A stretch of DNA of 64,000 nucleotides from Desulfovibrio desulfuricans (lineage in GTDB: Bacteria > Desulfobacterota > Desulfovibrionia > Desulfovibrionales > Desulfovibrionaceae), in the NCBI RefSeq assembly GCF_024460775.1, contig NZ_JANFYZ010000005.1:208127-272126 (forward strand). Direction: 5' to 3'. A program made the position numbers and the translations under genes. The first letter of the stretch is position 1. Every line of letters starts with the position of its first letter. Of this stretch, positions 1 to 8,508 are shown piece after piece. The notes below the pieces were generated by a model. The model worked only from the letters and a program-made list of their open reading frames with translations. It was not told the origin of the DNA and searched no databases.

Positions 1-633
1 ATCGGATTTTCCGTTCAGGAACTGGCTGCGGCCCAGCGTGTGGGCCGCCCCATTGACCTGCAGAAGTTTGACGGCCTCAAACTCAAACATCAGATGGACA
101 TAGACCAGATGGTCTATCTGGGAGACGAGGTGGTGGGAGCCACCGGGCTGTGCAATAACGCGTCCATCACCCCCATGGATGAGACAAAAACCTGGGAAGC
201 CTCCACCCCCCTGGAAATCCTGAAAAGCATCAACAGGGTGCTGGAAGCGGCCTGGGAACAGACCGGTTTTGCCGTGCTGCCTGACCGGCTGCTGGTGCCT
301 CCCATGGCCATGAGCAAGCTGACCCAGCCCATCACGGATGCAGGCAGCAAGAGCGTTCTCCAGTATGTACGCGAACAGTGCCTGTGCAACACTGTCAACG
401 GCCGCCTTCTGGATATTGCTCCGGTCAAGCATCTGTCTGGTGCTGGTCAGGGACAAAAGGACCGCATGGTGGCCTATACCAAGAATCGCCAGTACGTACG
501 CTATCCCCTGGTGCCCTTGCAGCATACGCCGGTGGAGTATCGGGGGCTGTACCAGGTCACCACCTACTACGCGGCCCTGGGCGAGCTGGAGTTTGTTTAC
601 CCTGAAACCGTGGCCTACGCGGACGGCATCTAG
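1..633 (+). CDS. Phage major capsid protein (DUF2184-like), 3' part
   Basis: The reading frame is open from the first base, so the start lies left of the window and only the C-terminal ~210 residues are seen. The fragment has no internal stop and ends TAG two bases before the next gene. Its sequence resembles the DUF2184 capsid family of myoviruses that also carry DUF3383 sheaths, and its place directly upstream of head-tail adaptor genes fits a capsid protein building the icosahedral head. The family call comes from recalled similarity and gene order. Confidence 0.75.
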   Translation: MGFSVQELAAAQRVGRPIDLQKFDGLKLKHQMDIDQMVYLGDEVVGATGLCNNASITPMDETKTWEASTPLEILKSINRVLEAAWEQTGFAVLPDRLLVPPMAMSKLTQPITDAGSKSVLQYVREQCLCNTVNGRLLDIAPVKHLSGAGQGQKDRMVAYTKNRQYVRYPLVPLQHTPVEYRGLYQVTTYYAALGELEFVYPETVAYADGI

Positions 634-635
634 CC

Positions 636-1037
636 ATGGATATTGCCGCCTTTCGTGCCTCTTTTCCGCAATTTTCTGCGGAATTGGTGCCGGACGCTCG
701 TGTGCAGTTTCATCTCACCATGGCGGGCAAACTGTTGTCCGCCAAGCGGTGGGACGATCTGCTGGATCAGGGTCTGGGCCTGTATGTTGCCCACCAGCTC
801 ACGCTGGAGCTGGAGGCTCTCAAAGCCCAGGACGGTACGGGCGGCATTGACGCGGCAGCCGGAGCCGTAACGTCTGAAACCAAAACCGTGGGGAGTATGT
901 CCCACGCTGTAACGCGGGCCGGTGCATCTGGCCAGGGCAGCGCCCTGGTCAATGCCGGGCAGTACAACAACACAATCTACGGCCAGCAGCTCTGGCAGCT
1001 CATGCAGATTGTAGGCGCAGGCGGGCTGGTGGCATGA
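636..1037 (+). CDS. DUF4054-type head-tail adaptor protein
   Basis: A 133-residue protein starting two bases after the capsid stop. The N-terminus (MDIAAFRASFPQF) and the C-terminal YGQQLWQLMQ stretch are typical of DUF4054 proteins, found immediately after the capsid gene in many contractile-tail phages and thought to be adaptor or head-completion proteins. The C-terminal third is glycine and alanine rich. The stop overlaps the next start (ATGA), so it is translationally coupled to the downstream neck gene. The exact structural role is inferred from position. Confidence 0.7.
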   Translation: MDIAAFRASFPQFSAELVPDARVQFHLTMAGKLLSAKRWDDLLDQGLGLYVAHQLTLELEALKAQDGTGGIDAAAGAVTSETKTVGSMSHAVTRAGASGQGSALVNAGQYNNTIYGQQLWQLMQIVGAGGLVA

Positions 1038-1618
1038 AGCCGACTGTAACCGTCAAACAGACTGCGGATATGACAAAGCTGATGACGCAAGGCGTCGCAG
1101 CCCTGACCAAGGTCGACGTGTACATCGGCGTACCCGCCGAAAACGCGGGCAGCCGTGCGGGCGGCATCAATAACGCGGAATTGTCCTATATCCACGAATT
1201 CGGTGCTCCAGCAGCGGGCATACCGGCCCGTCCCCACCTTGTGCCGGGCATTGAGGATATCAAGGGCGAGGCTGCAAAAACCATGAAGGATGCGGCAAAG
1301 CAAGCCCTGGAAGGTAATGAAGGGAGTGTAGAGCCTGCTTTGAACCGCATCGGCCTGCTGGGCCAGAACGCCGTGCGGGCGCGATTCCAGAACAACGACT
1401 GGCCGCCACTTAAAGATTCTACCCTGGACTACGCCGCGCCGAAAAAAGACGCTGAAGGCAACACGCTGACGGACAAAAAGGGCCGGGTCAAACGGGGTAA
1501 GTCCAGACGGGATGAAGGCAAGACCAACCCCCTGCTGAATACCGGTCAGCTGATGAAAAGCCATACCTATGTAATCCGTAAACGCGGCCAGGGCATGATC
1601 ACGCCGGGAGGAAAATAA
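1034..1618 (+). CDS. Phage neck / head-completion protein (virion morphogenesis type)
   Basis: A 194-residue protein coupled at both ends: ATGA overlap with the gene before and TAATG with the gene after. The N-terminal part contains VYIGVPAENA and ELSYIHEFG, a pattern typical of HK97 gp10-like and virion morphogenesis proteins (an IHEFG-like motif followed by P-x-R-P). The C-terminal third is lysine and arginine rich. It probably joins the head connector to the tail. The family assignment is by motif resemblance and position between the DUF4054 gene and the tail terminator. Confidence 0.6.
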   Translation: MKPTVTVKQTADMTKLMTQGVAALTKVDVYIGVPAENAGSRAGGINNAELSYIHEFGAPAAGIPARPHLVPGIEDIKGEAAKTMKDAAKQALEGNEGSVEPALNRIGLLGQNAVRARFQNNDWPPLKDSTLDYAAPKKDAEGNTLTDKKGRVKRGKSRRDEGKTNPLLNTGQLMKSHTYVIRKRGQGMITPGGK

Positions 1619-1974
1619 TGCTGGATGTATCGGCACTGCTGGACGACACGGCGTTTTGCACAGCGTTTACGGTGCTGCGCATCACGGAAGCCGTAAACGA
1701 TCACGGCCGGGCCGAATATGCGGAGGCCTCCATGCCCATGACCGGCGTGGTGCAGCCTGCCACGGCCCGCGAGCTTGACCGTCTTCCCGAAGGCGAACGC
1801 GACAAGGAAACGCTGACAATCTACACGCGGCAGCCGTTGCACGTGGGCAACCTGCCTGAAGGTACGGCGGCGGATTGCGTGCTGTACAACGGCGCGCGCT
1901 ATACCGTTTCCGCCGTAGAAACATGGCCGGGATATACCCGCGCTTTGGCCCAGCGGGAGCTTGACCATGCCTGA
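1618..1974 (+). CDS. Small phage head-tail joining protein
   Basis: A 118-residue protein whose ATG overlaps the preceding stop. It has no named motif I can place with certainty. The predicted beta-rich content (TLTIYTRQPLHV, CVLYNGARYTVSAVETW) and position between the neck gene and the tail-terminator candidate match the small collar or joining proteins found at this point in DUF3383-sheath phages. The next gene starts inside its last codons, so it belongs to the same translationally coupled head-tail operon. Confidence 0.55.
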   Translation: MLDVSALLDDTAFCTAFTVLRITEAVNDHGRAEYAEASMPMTGVVQPATARELDRLPEGERDKETLTIYTRQPLHVGNLPEGTAADCVLYNGARYTVSAVETWPGYTRALAQRELDHA

Positions 1975-2545
1975 TGCAGTCACACCGCCCGGCAACAGTT
2001 TGCAGGTTGGCTGGGTGCTCCCTGGTCCAGGCCCGGACGAAGACGCCCTGGAAAATGCGCTGCATGACATGGTTTGCGGCCTCACCGGTTTGCCCGGTCC
2101 TATGGTGCGTCCCCGTTGGCAACCGAACCCGCCCAAAACGCCTGGGGCGGACCCAAACTGGTGCGCCTTTGGGATTGTCAACGAGAGCGCGCCCGGCGGC
2201 ACGGCGTGGCACCAGGGCGGTGCCACGCATGTGGAAATACACGAGCGCCTGGTTGTTATGTGCAGTTTTTACGGGCCGCAGGCCAGGGCATTGGCCAGGT
2301 CACTACGGGATGGCCTGTATGTGGAGCAAAACCGGTCGATGCTGCGTGATCTGGCCAATCTGGCCTTTGTGGAGGCCGGGGACATTATGCCCGCGCACGA
2401 GCTAGTTAACCTGCGCTGGATACGCCGCCAGGACATCACAATCACCCTCACGCGTGGTCCTAAAATGGACACGGACGAGGGTCTTACGGACATCAAAGAT
2501 ATCGACAGCGTCAAGGCATGCGGCCTGTGCGGTCGCTCGCGATAG
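1967..2545 (+). CDS. Phage neck terminator-like protein (gp12/LIC_12616 type)
   Basis: A 192-residue protein. I start it at ATG 1967, which has a GGGAGC Shine-Dalgarno eight bases upstream, instead of the in-frame TTG at 1961. The central segment (ERLVVMCSFYGPQA and RSLRDGLYVEQNRSML) resembles neck or tail-terminator proteins annotated as LIC_12616 or gp12-like. Such proteins cap the tail tube below the head. It directly precedes the sheath gene, as expected of a terminator. The C-terminal CGLCGRSR tail is unusual. Confidence 0.6.
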   Translation: MPDAVTPPGNSLQVGWVLPGPGPDEDALENALHDMVCGLTGLPGPMVRPRWQPNPPKTPGADPNWCAFGIVNESAPGGTAWHQGGATHVEIHERLVVMCSFYGPQARALARSLRDGLYVEQNRSMLRDLANLAFVEAGDIMPAHELVNLRWIRRQDITITLTRGPKMDTDEGLTDIKDIDSVKACGLCGRSR

Positions 2546-2554
2546 GAGAATTCT

Positions 2555-4036
2555 ATGGCAACAAAGGCACTTGCCGTTGACCGAGTTGTCAACGTCACCA
2601 TTAATTTGCAGGCCCTGGCTGCGAGCCGCCGCAATTTTGGCGTGCTGCTGATTGTGGGCAGCTCCGACGTTATCACGGCCAGTGAGCGCATTCGCAGCTA
2701 CACTGGTATAGACGGCGTTGCGGCAGATTTTGGAGTGGAAGCACCGGAATATCTGGCGGCGGAACTGTTTTTCAGCCAAAGCCCTCGCCCCGCAATTTTG
2801 CAGATCGGACGCTGGCTCAAGCAGGCTACCAGCGCCATGCTGCGCGGCGGTATCTTGACCGCCGAAGAGGCGGCGCTTGCGCAGTGGACGGGCATCAGTG
2901 ATGGCAGCCTGACTGTGCATGTGGCTGGGGCCACGCATGAGGTGTCTGGCCTGGACTTCCGGTCTGTCACCAATCTTAATGCCGTAGCATCGGCCATCAG
3001 TGCCAAGACTGCCGCTAATGGCGTGGTCTGCACATGGGACGGCGAGCGGTTTACTCTCGCGACTACGGGCACAGGGCCGGATGCGACGCTCACATACTGC
3101 ACGGACGCTACGGCTGGAGGCACGGCCCTGGCCGCAAAACTCAAGCTGACCGAAGACACGGCCCTTGCCCCACTGGATGGCCAGGCGGCGGAAACCATCA
3201 AACAGTGCGTGGTTGAGCTGGCGGATCGGGGCGACTGGTACGGGCTGGCCATAGCCGACAGCAGCCTGACAGTGGATGACCATCTGATTGTTGCCCAGTA
3301 CATCCAGGCGGCTAGCAAAAGCCGTATTTACGCGGCCACTATCACGGACACCCGCGTGCTGGATGCCGCCTATACGGATGATCTGGCCAGCCGGGGCAAA
3401 GCGCTTAAGCTGTCGCGTTTGTTTGTTGCGTACAGTACCAACAAATATGCCGCAATCAGCGCCATTGGGCGAGCATTTACGGTCAATTTTTCGGCCAACC
3501 GCAGCACCATCACGCTCAAGTTTAAACAGCTGCCGAGTGTTGAGGCCGAAGGGCTGACGGAAACCCAGGCAAACACTCTGGCTGCAAAGCGTTGCAACGT
3601 TTTTGCCGTCTACAACAACGATACGGCAATTCTTCAGGAAGGCGTCATGAGCGGCGATGCCTGGTTTGACGAGATCCACGGCACGGACTGGCTGCAAAAC
3701 GCAGTACAGACCGAGCTGTGGAACCTGCTGTACCAGAGCAAGACCAAGATTCCGCAGACCAACAGCGGCGTGCATCAGCTCATTACCTGCATCGAATCCG
3801 TGCTGGATCAGGCCGTAAACAATGCCCTGGTTGCCCCCGGCACCTGGCACGGCGACGGCTTCGGCCAGTTGGAGCGCGGCGATTATTTGCCCAAGGGATT
3901 CTATGTCTATTCGGAGCCGATTGAATTGCAGGCGCAGAGCGAGCGCGAAAAGCGCGTGGCTCCGCCCATTCAGTGCGCCATCAAACTGGCCGGTGCTATC
4001 CATTCTGTGGATGTGGCCATCAACGTAAACAGGTAA
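2555..4036 (+). CDS. Contractile tail sheath protein (DUF3383 family)
   Basis: A 493-residue protein with a clear GGAG ribosome site at 2545-2549. The N-terminus (VVNVTINLQALAAS, FGVLLIVG) and C-terminus (CAIKLAGAIHSVDVAINVNR) are characteristic of DUF3383 proteins, the sheath of a group of myoviruses. Sheath subunits wrap the tail tube and contract on infection. The tube and tail-chaperone genes follow directly, which supports the call and shows that the phage has a contractile tail. Confidence 0.85.
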   Translation: MATKALAVDRVVNVTINLQALAASRRNFGVLLIVGSSDVITASERIRSYTGIDGVAADFGVEAPEYLAAELFFSQSPRPAILQIGRWLKQATSAMLRGGILTAEEAALAQWTGISDGSLTVHVAGATHEVSGLDFRSVTNLNAVASAISAKTAANGVVCTWDGERFTLATTGTGPDATLTYCTDATAGGTALAAKLKLTEDTALAPLDGQAAETIKQCVVELADRGDWYGLAIADSSLTVDDHLIVAQYIQAASKSRIYAATITDTRVLDAAYTDDLASRGKALKLSRLFVAYSTNKYAAISAIGRAFTVNFSANRSTITLKFKQLPSVEAEGLTETQANTLAAKRCNVFAVYNNDTAILQEGVMSGDAWFDEIHGTDWLQNAVQTELWNLLYQSKTKIPQTNSGVHQLITCIESVLDQAVNNALVAPGTWHGDGFGQLERGDYLPKGFYVYSEPIELQAQSEREKRVAPPIQCAIKLAGAIHSVDVAINVNR

Positions 4037-4040
4037 CAGC

Positions 4041-4502
4041 ATGGGATACGCATACTCTTTTTTGGACGTACACGCGGCCATCAGCGGCCCTGGCGGCAAC
4101 TTCCCACTTTCGGGTGACCGGGCGGGCATTGCCCAGGAAGGCCTGACCATCGTCCCCACCGGCGATCAAAACACCATGACCGTGGGGGCAGACGGGTCTG
4201 TCATGCACAGCCTGCTGGCAGATGCTAGCGGCACTGTTACGGTCAATCTGCTGCGCACATCGCCCACAAACAGGCAGTTGCAGGAAATGTATAACTATCA
4301 ACGTCAGAGCAGCGCCAACTGGGGGCGCAACACCATCACCGTGCGCGATGTGGCACGCGGCGACACCGTGACCTGTCAGGAGGTGGCTTTCGCCAAACAG
4401 CCGGAAAAGCCTTTTGGCAAGGAAGGTGGCACACGACAATGGACGTTCCATGCAGGCAAAATCAGTATCCAGGACGGCAGTGGCACGCCGGAAATCTCTT
4501 AG
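4041..4502 (+). CDS. Tail tube protein (DUF3277 family)
   Basis: A 153-residue protein four bases after the sheath gene. It begins MGYAYSFLDVHAAISGPGG and contains GADGSVMHSLLADASGTV and LRTSPTNRQL, a pattern typical of DUF3277 tube proteins that always follow DUF3383 sheaths. It would form the inner rigid tube through which DNA passes. Length and order match the family. An AGGAG ribosome site for the next gene overlaps its end. Confidence 0.83.
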   Translation: MGYAYSFLDVHAAISGPGGNFPLSGDRAGIAQEGLTIVPTGDQNTMTVGADGSVMHSLLADASGTVTVNLLRTSPTNRQLQEMYNYQRQSSANWGRNTITVRDVARGDTVTCQEVAFAKQPEKPFGKEGGTRQWTFHAGKISIQDGSGTPEIS

Positions 4503-4511
4503 GAGTAAGCC

Positions 4512-4931
4512 ATGAATGAAGTTGAAATCCAGGGCACTGTTTACAAGATTGGCAAACTCAACGCCTTTGCGCAGATGTATATTCTTAAGCGCGCCGCCCC
4601 GGTGCTTGGCAAGTTGCAGGGCGTGCTTGCCGCCGCAGACAACAAGGATGCCAAGCTGGCAGACGTGCTTGAACCTCTGGGCGCGGTCATTGGCGATCTG
4701 CCGGACGAAAGCCTGGAGTATGTGTGCAATGCCGCTCTGGACGTTGTGGATATGCGCCAGGCTGGCGGCGGCTGGGCACCCGTGCGCAGCAAGGGGCAGC
4801 TCATGTACCCGGACATGGATCTGCTCACCATGTTGTCCCTGACGGCCCACGTGCTCAAGGATAACCTGACCACTTTTTTTCGCGCACTCCCGGCGTTGCA
4901 AGCGCCGGGACAGGAACCGAAGACGACGTAG
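4512..4931 (+). CDS. Tail assembly chaperone, short (G-like) form
   Basis: A 139-residue protein between tube and tape measure, the standard position of the tail assembly chaperone that coats the tape measure during tube assembly. It begins after AGGAGTAAGCC. Near its 3' end the mRNA reads ACT TTT TTT CGC, giving a run of seven T (4874-4880), a good -1 slippery site. Slipping there would skip this stop and extend the protein into an otherwise unassigned frame ending exactly at the tape-measure start, as in lambda G/GT. No pfam-level match can be named by eye. Confidence 0.75.
   Translation: MNEVEIQGTVYKIGKLNAFAQMYILKRAAPVLGKLQGVLAAADNKDAKLADVLEPLGAVIGDLPDESLEYVCNAALDVVDMRQAGGGWAPVRSKGQLMYPDMDLLTMLSLTAHVLKDNLTTFFRALPALQAPGQEPKTT
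4874..4880 (+). promoter_or_regulatory. Programmed -1 frameshift slippery site (T7 run)
   Basis: Seven consecutive T fit the X XXY YYZ rule as T TTT TTT in the chaperone frame, so both tRNAs can re-pair after a one-base slip. Immediately downstream lies a GC-rich inverted repeat (CCGGCGTT GCAA GCGCCGG, about 4891-4909, one unpaired base), which could act as the stimulating stem. Confidence 0.7.
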
Positions 4932-5128
4932 ACGTTGACTGGGTATGCCTGCCGGGCGGCGAGGACTGGCTGTTGCGGCCCGTGCTGCGAGGTATGTGCC
5001 GATATGAGAGCCTCAAGGATTGTACTCTCGACCTGGCGGACATCGCATTAATGAATGACGCCTGCAACGTGCAGGACGAAAACGAGCGCCGTTACCTGGC
5101 GGCGCTCAAGGATAAGGACGCCTCCTGA
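4880..5128 (+). CDS. Tail assembly chaperone -1 frameshift extension (GT-like T part)
   Basis: This frame is open from the slippery run to the TGA at 5126-5128 and has no ribosome site of its own. Read after a -1 slip at 4874-4880 it adds 82 residues, including DWVCLPGGEDWLLRPVLRGM and a charged end (ENERRYLAALKDKDAS). The stop overlaps the tape-measure ATG (TGATG). The layout (short chaperone, slippery run near the end, extension stopping at the tape measure) is the known G/GT arrangement. The frameshift itself is inferred and its efficiency is unknown. Confidence 0.7.
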   Translation, partial: SRTPGVASAGTGTEDDVDVDWVCLPGGEDWLLRPVLRGMCRYESLKDCTLDLADIALMNDACNVQDENERRYLAALKDKDAS

Positions 5129-6726
5129 TGGCCGTAACCATCGCCGAATTTTTGGCCTCTGTGGGCTTTCAGGCTGACGAAGCCAGCCTTAAGGGCGCTC
5201 TGGCCAAGGTTACAGGCTTTGCAGCAGGTATCACGCTTGCAGCTGGTGCAGCCTTTACGGGCATCATGCGTATTGCCCAGGGCGAGGTTGCACTGGCAAA
5301 GCAAGCAGATACCTTGGGTGTGCCCATTCAAAAGCTGGAAGAGCTTGGTTATGTAGCCGAGCAGACTGGCAGCAGCTCTGAGGCCGTGGCCGCAGCCCTG
5401 GGCGGCCTGAAGGAAAAGTATCCATACATCAAAGATACCAGCGTGCTCCTTGAGCGCGTGGGCAACAACATGCGCGGCATGAGCGACCAGGCCGCCAAGC
5501 TATATGCCAAACAGATGGGCATTGACCCCACCTTGGTGCCCATGCTGACACGCGATGTCAGCGGCCTCAAAACCGAATTTGCGGCCATGTACGACGTGGC
5601 CGGTCGCGATGCTGCCAAGGCGGCAGAAGACAGCCGGGGATTTTTGGCAGAGCTGAACAAACTGCACACTATGAGCGGCTTACTGGGTAAGTCCGTGGCC
5701 GGAGTGTTCCTGGGCCAGCTGCGCGGCGATGTAGAAAATTTGCGCCGTGTCATCATGGAAAATTTCGGCAAGATCAAGGCCATCTTTGAAACCGTGATCG
5801 GCGTTGTTTTTCGGGTTGCCGGAGCTATTGGAGCCTTTGTGCGCCGCATGGTCACCTGGGCATCTGCCCTGGTAAGCTGGTACGATAAGCTGGATGGCGG
5901 GCAAAAAAAGATTATCCAGGGCCTTGTGTTATTTGCTGCCGCCTGGAAATTTTTAAATGCCGGTTTTTTGGCCACGCCGTTGGGCATGCTTGTGGCCGGT
6001 CTGGCCGCCATCGTAGGATTGATTGACGATTATCAAACGTACATGGAGGGAGGGCGCAGTTATTTTGACTGGGGGCCGTGGGAAAAAAGCATTGAGGGTG
6101 TGCGTAACGCGATCAGCAGCGCCATTGACAGCGTGACCAATTTTTTCCGCGAGCATGAAAAGCTCATTACCGGATTTGCTCAAGGCATAGCCATAGTCAT
6201 GGGGCTAAAGGCTGTGATGATGCTCCTCAAGGGCGCTGTCGGCGGTGTGGGTATGGCCTTCCGTGTTTTGTTTGGTCTGGTCAAGGCCAACCCCCTGGGG
6301 TTGATCATAACAGCCGCCGCCATGATCTGGGAAAACTGGGACCTCATTCGTGAGAAGTTTCCAGACTTCGCAGCCTGGGCAGAAAAAGCCGCTGCTGCAA
6401 TAAAGAACTTTTTCGCGCCTGCTTTGGATTGGTTAAAGGAAAAACTTTCCGGCATGACGGATTGGTTGCCCGACTTTGTGAAGGAAAAAATGGGATTGGC
6501 CGTAAACGCCAATGTAACCCCGCCGCCAGACGGACCGGCGCTGAAACCGCAGCCCATACCAGCTATGGCAGCCAGCCATACATCCCGCGAGGTTAAAGTA
6601 GAATCAAAAACGGAGATTACCCTTAATGGCGCGCAAAGCCCTGAGCAGGTGGCCGGACTGGTGGCGGGCAACCAGGACAGGGCCGCTGCCGATATGGCGC
6701 GGCACATGCAGGGGGCAACCCGATGA
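5128..6726 (+). CDS. Tail tape measure protein
   Basis: A 532-residue protein, rather short for a tape measure. By the usual ~1.5 angstrom per residue rule it predicts a tail of roughly 80 nm. The N-terminal third is helical and alanine rich, with long hydrophobic segments around residues 255-300 and 345-400 that could cross the host membrane during DNA entry. The C-terminal ~60 residues (proline rich, then AQSPEQVAGLVAGNQDRAAA) are typical of phage tape-measure ends. Its start overlaps the chaperone extension stop, and its stop overlaps the next gene. Confidence 0.85.
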   Translation: MAVTIAEFLASVGFQADEASLKGALAKVTGFAAGITLAAGAAFTGIMRIAQGEVALAKQADTLGVPIQKLEELGYVAEQTGSSSEAVAAALGGLKEKYPYIKDTSVLLERVGNNMRGMSDQAAKLYAKQMGIDPTLVPMLTRDVSGLKTEFAAMYDVAGRDAAKAAEDSRGFLAELNKLHTMSGLLGKSVAGVFLGQLRGDVENLRRVIMENFGKIKAIFETVIGVVFRVAGAIGAFVRRMVTWASALVSWYDKLDGGQKKIIQGLVLFAAAWKFLNAGFLATPLGMLVAGLAAIVGLIDDYQTYMEGGRSYFDWGPWEKSIEGVRNAISSAIDSVTNFFREHEKLITGFAQGIAIVMGLKAVMMLLKGAVGGVGMAFRVLFGLVKANPLGLIITAAAMIWENWDLIREKFPDFAAWAEKAAAAIKNFFAPALDWLKEKLSGMTDWLPDFVKEKMGLAVNANVTPPPDGPALKPQPIPAMAASHTSREVKVESKTEITLNGAQSPEQVAGLVAGNQDRAAADMARHMQGATR

Positions 6727-7259
6727 GCACTAACGGCACTGTCATTACCGGGCGCAACCTGGGCGGCTTGCAATTTGCGGTGGTCGTGGAGGAGCAGCAC
6801 GAAGATAAGCTGACGATCACCGAACACCCTGTGGAACAAGGCGCAAAGATCAACGACCACGCCTATGTTATGCCAGCCACTGTTACCATACGCGCGGGTG
6901 TGTCGGACACGGCCGGAGACGGCAAGGCGCGGGAGATGTACGACAAGCTGCTGGACCTGATGCGCAAGCGCGAGCCGATCAGCATTGTTACCGGTAAACG
7001 CCTCTATGACAATATGCTGGTTGAAGGCGTAACCTGCACCACTGATAAGACCACGGAAAAAGCCCTGCTGGTGACTGCCAACTGCAAGGAGGTCATTATC
7101 GTGCGCACACAAACGGCCAGCGTGCCGCCGCGCAGCAGGCACAAAAACGCCGCCAAGACCGGTGGCGTTGCAGATAAAGGTCAGAAGCAGCCTAACAGCA
7201 TACTAAACGCCAGCGCGGGCAGCGGCGGATATACCCGTCCCGGCGGCGCGGCGAAATGA
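6723..7259 (+). CDS. Baseplate/distal tail protein, Dit-like
   Basis: A 178-residue protein coupled to the tape measure by ATGA. It contains ITEHPVEQGAKINDHAYVMP and PISIVTGKRLYDNMLVEGV, the pattern of Dit-like N-terminal domains in myovirus baseplates, where the protein joins the tube end to the hub. The last ~45 residues are basic and low in complexity. It is the last gene before the reversed nuclease gene. A strong hairpin with a T-run follows, so the tail operon may be interrupted here. Confidence 0.65.
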   Translation: MSTNGTVITGRNLGGLQFAVVVEEQHEDKLTITEHPVEQGAKINDHAYVMPATVTIRAGVSDTAGDGKAREMYDKLLDLMRKREPISIVTGKRLYDNMLVEGVTCTTDKTTEKALLVTANCKEVIIVRTQTASVPPRSRHKNAAKTGGVADKGQKQPNSILNASAGSGGYTRPGGAAK

Positions 7260-7267
7260 TCAACAAG

Positions 7268-7288
7268 AAGGGGGCTTGCGCCCCCTTT
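7268..7288 (+). terminator. Rho-independent terminator after the Dit-like gene
   Basis: The stem AAGGGGGC / GCCCCCTT with a TTGC loop is followed by TCTTGC. It lies between the convergent Dit-like gene and the reversed nuclease gene and can act on both strands. Confidence 0.65.
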
Positions 7289-7319
7289 CTTGCTTGCTGC
7301 TATGTCTATCTGCGAGAGC

Positions 7320-8381
7320 CTATCCGTTATCGTACCGTGTTGCCGTAGCGCGGATAATGTCGGCATATTGCAAAATGTCTTCAAGGTTGTTGATATCCTG
7401 CATTATTTTTTCTTTATTTTCTCCAAACATTTCAATCCGCAAGCGTTTTATGTTGTTGAAATGCAAACGCAAAAGAGGTTTGAAGCGGTTGTCATCCAAC
7501 AGCACATTACAATAACTCTGGGCGTCGCGGATAAACACGCGCTCTGGTGAAACCGTGCCCATGAGAATGGACTTCACTAGATAAAATGCCTGCCATTCCT
7601 CTTCAGTTGTGGTTATTTTGTCCTCTTCTTCCACGGCCTGAGTCGGCACCTGTTCGGTCTTTTTGGGCGCTGCGGCGATTGCAGACTTGAGGCGGGCGTC
7701 CACACGTTCTTCAATGAACTCTGAATATGCCCTTTTTACAAAGGCTGCGAACTGTTCGCGAACGCTTTTCATTGCGCGCCCTGGATATAGCTCCCGTATG
7801 AAGAAATCTACAAAGCCTTCTGCGGGTTCTTCAATCTGAGCGAGCAACAGATTTTTTATTTGCCGATTGTATTTGAGTTCCTTGGCCGTGCCCAGTGCCG
7901 TTTCAAGATCAAATGCCCCCTTGCGGAGCTTGGCAAGTTCAGGAATCAGCGTTGCATCAATGGCTTCAAGGTTGAATTCCATGAATGGACGACTATCCAT
8001 TTTTTTATATTCTTCAAGATCTGAAAAAAACAGATAACGAAATCCGTCCGTCAGAATCCCAATCCGTGCATCCAATGTTGTAAAATACCGATGAAGCTGT
8101 TCGCAGTTATTATTATCAAGAGTGCTGCCACATGTTTTGCATTCTATTAAAATGATTGCTTTGCCATCACTTTTGATTGCATAGTCGATTTTTTCTCCTT
8201 TTCGACCTGCGATATCTGCAATAAATTCTGGTTCAACTTCTGTAGGATTGAATACATCATACCCTAACAAACGAATAAAAGGTAAAACACAAGCAGTTTT
8301 TGTCGCTTCTTCAGTTAAAAGGTTGGGCTTCATTTTTTGGATTCTTTCTGCCAGAGATTTTATGCTGTCTTCAAATTCCAT
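7320..8381 (-). CDS. HsdR_N-like PD-(D/E)XK protein, phage cargo (moron)
   Basis: A 353-residue protein on the opposite strand to the surrounding tail genes and visibly richer in A+T. ATG 8381 has GGAGG eleven bases upstream; the in-frame TTG at 8399 overlaps that site. Residues ~25-110 match the N-terminal domain of type I restriction HsdR subunits: D66 in EKIDY, E80-x-K82 in ILIECK and a Q95-x3-Y99 motif. The helicase part of HsdR is absent. The C-terminal ~230 residues are helical and acidic and I do not recognise them. A role in superinfection exclusion or host defence is inference. Confidence 0.7.
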   Translation of the reverse strand: MEFEDSIKSLAERIQKMKPNLLTEEATKTACVLPFIRLLGYDVFNPTEVEPEFIADIAGRKGEKIDYAIKSDGKAIILIECKTCGSTLDNNNCEQLHRYFTTLDARIGILTDGFRYLFFSDLEEYKKMDSRPFMEFNLEAIDATLIPELAKLRKGAFDLETALGTAKELKYNRQIKNLLLAQIEEPAEGFVDFFIRELYPGRAMKSVREQFAAFVKRAYSEFIEERVDARLKSAIAAAPKKTEQVPTQAVEEEDKITTTEEEWQAFYLVKSILMGTVSPERVFIRDAQSYCNVLLDDNRFKPLLRLHFNNIKRLRIEMFGENKEKIMQDINNLEDILQYADIIRATATRYDNG

Positions 8382-8467
8382 GCGGTTTTCATCCTCCAAG
8401 TAAAGACCATCAATATTATTTTACCTTGTAAGCCTATAGAAAAAAAGTCAACGAGCAAGTGAAAGAC

Positions 8468-8489
8468 ACCCTGAACAATATCAGGGTGA
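8468..8489 (+). repeat. Stem-loop repeat copy A upstream of baseplate plug gene
   Basis: ACCCTGA-ACAATA-TCAGGGT followed by GA. The identical 22 bases occur at 12773-12794, upstream of the tail fibre gene. The seven-base-pair stem with a six-base loop could be an RNA element controlling expression of the two tail sub-operons. Confidence 0.7.
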
Positions 8490-8508
8490 ACCTTTACTCC
8501 TCCCCAAC

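Noticed and set aside
2402..4159. Long minus-strand open frame of 585 codons over the sheath gene
   Set aside because: It is a mirror of the sheath gene in GC-rich DNA, has no family resemblance and would overlap four tail genes. Similar antisense frames at 21433-23331 and 33353-35362 were rejected for the same reason.
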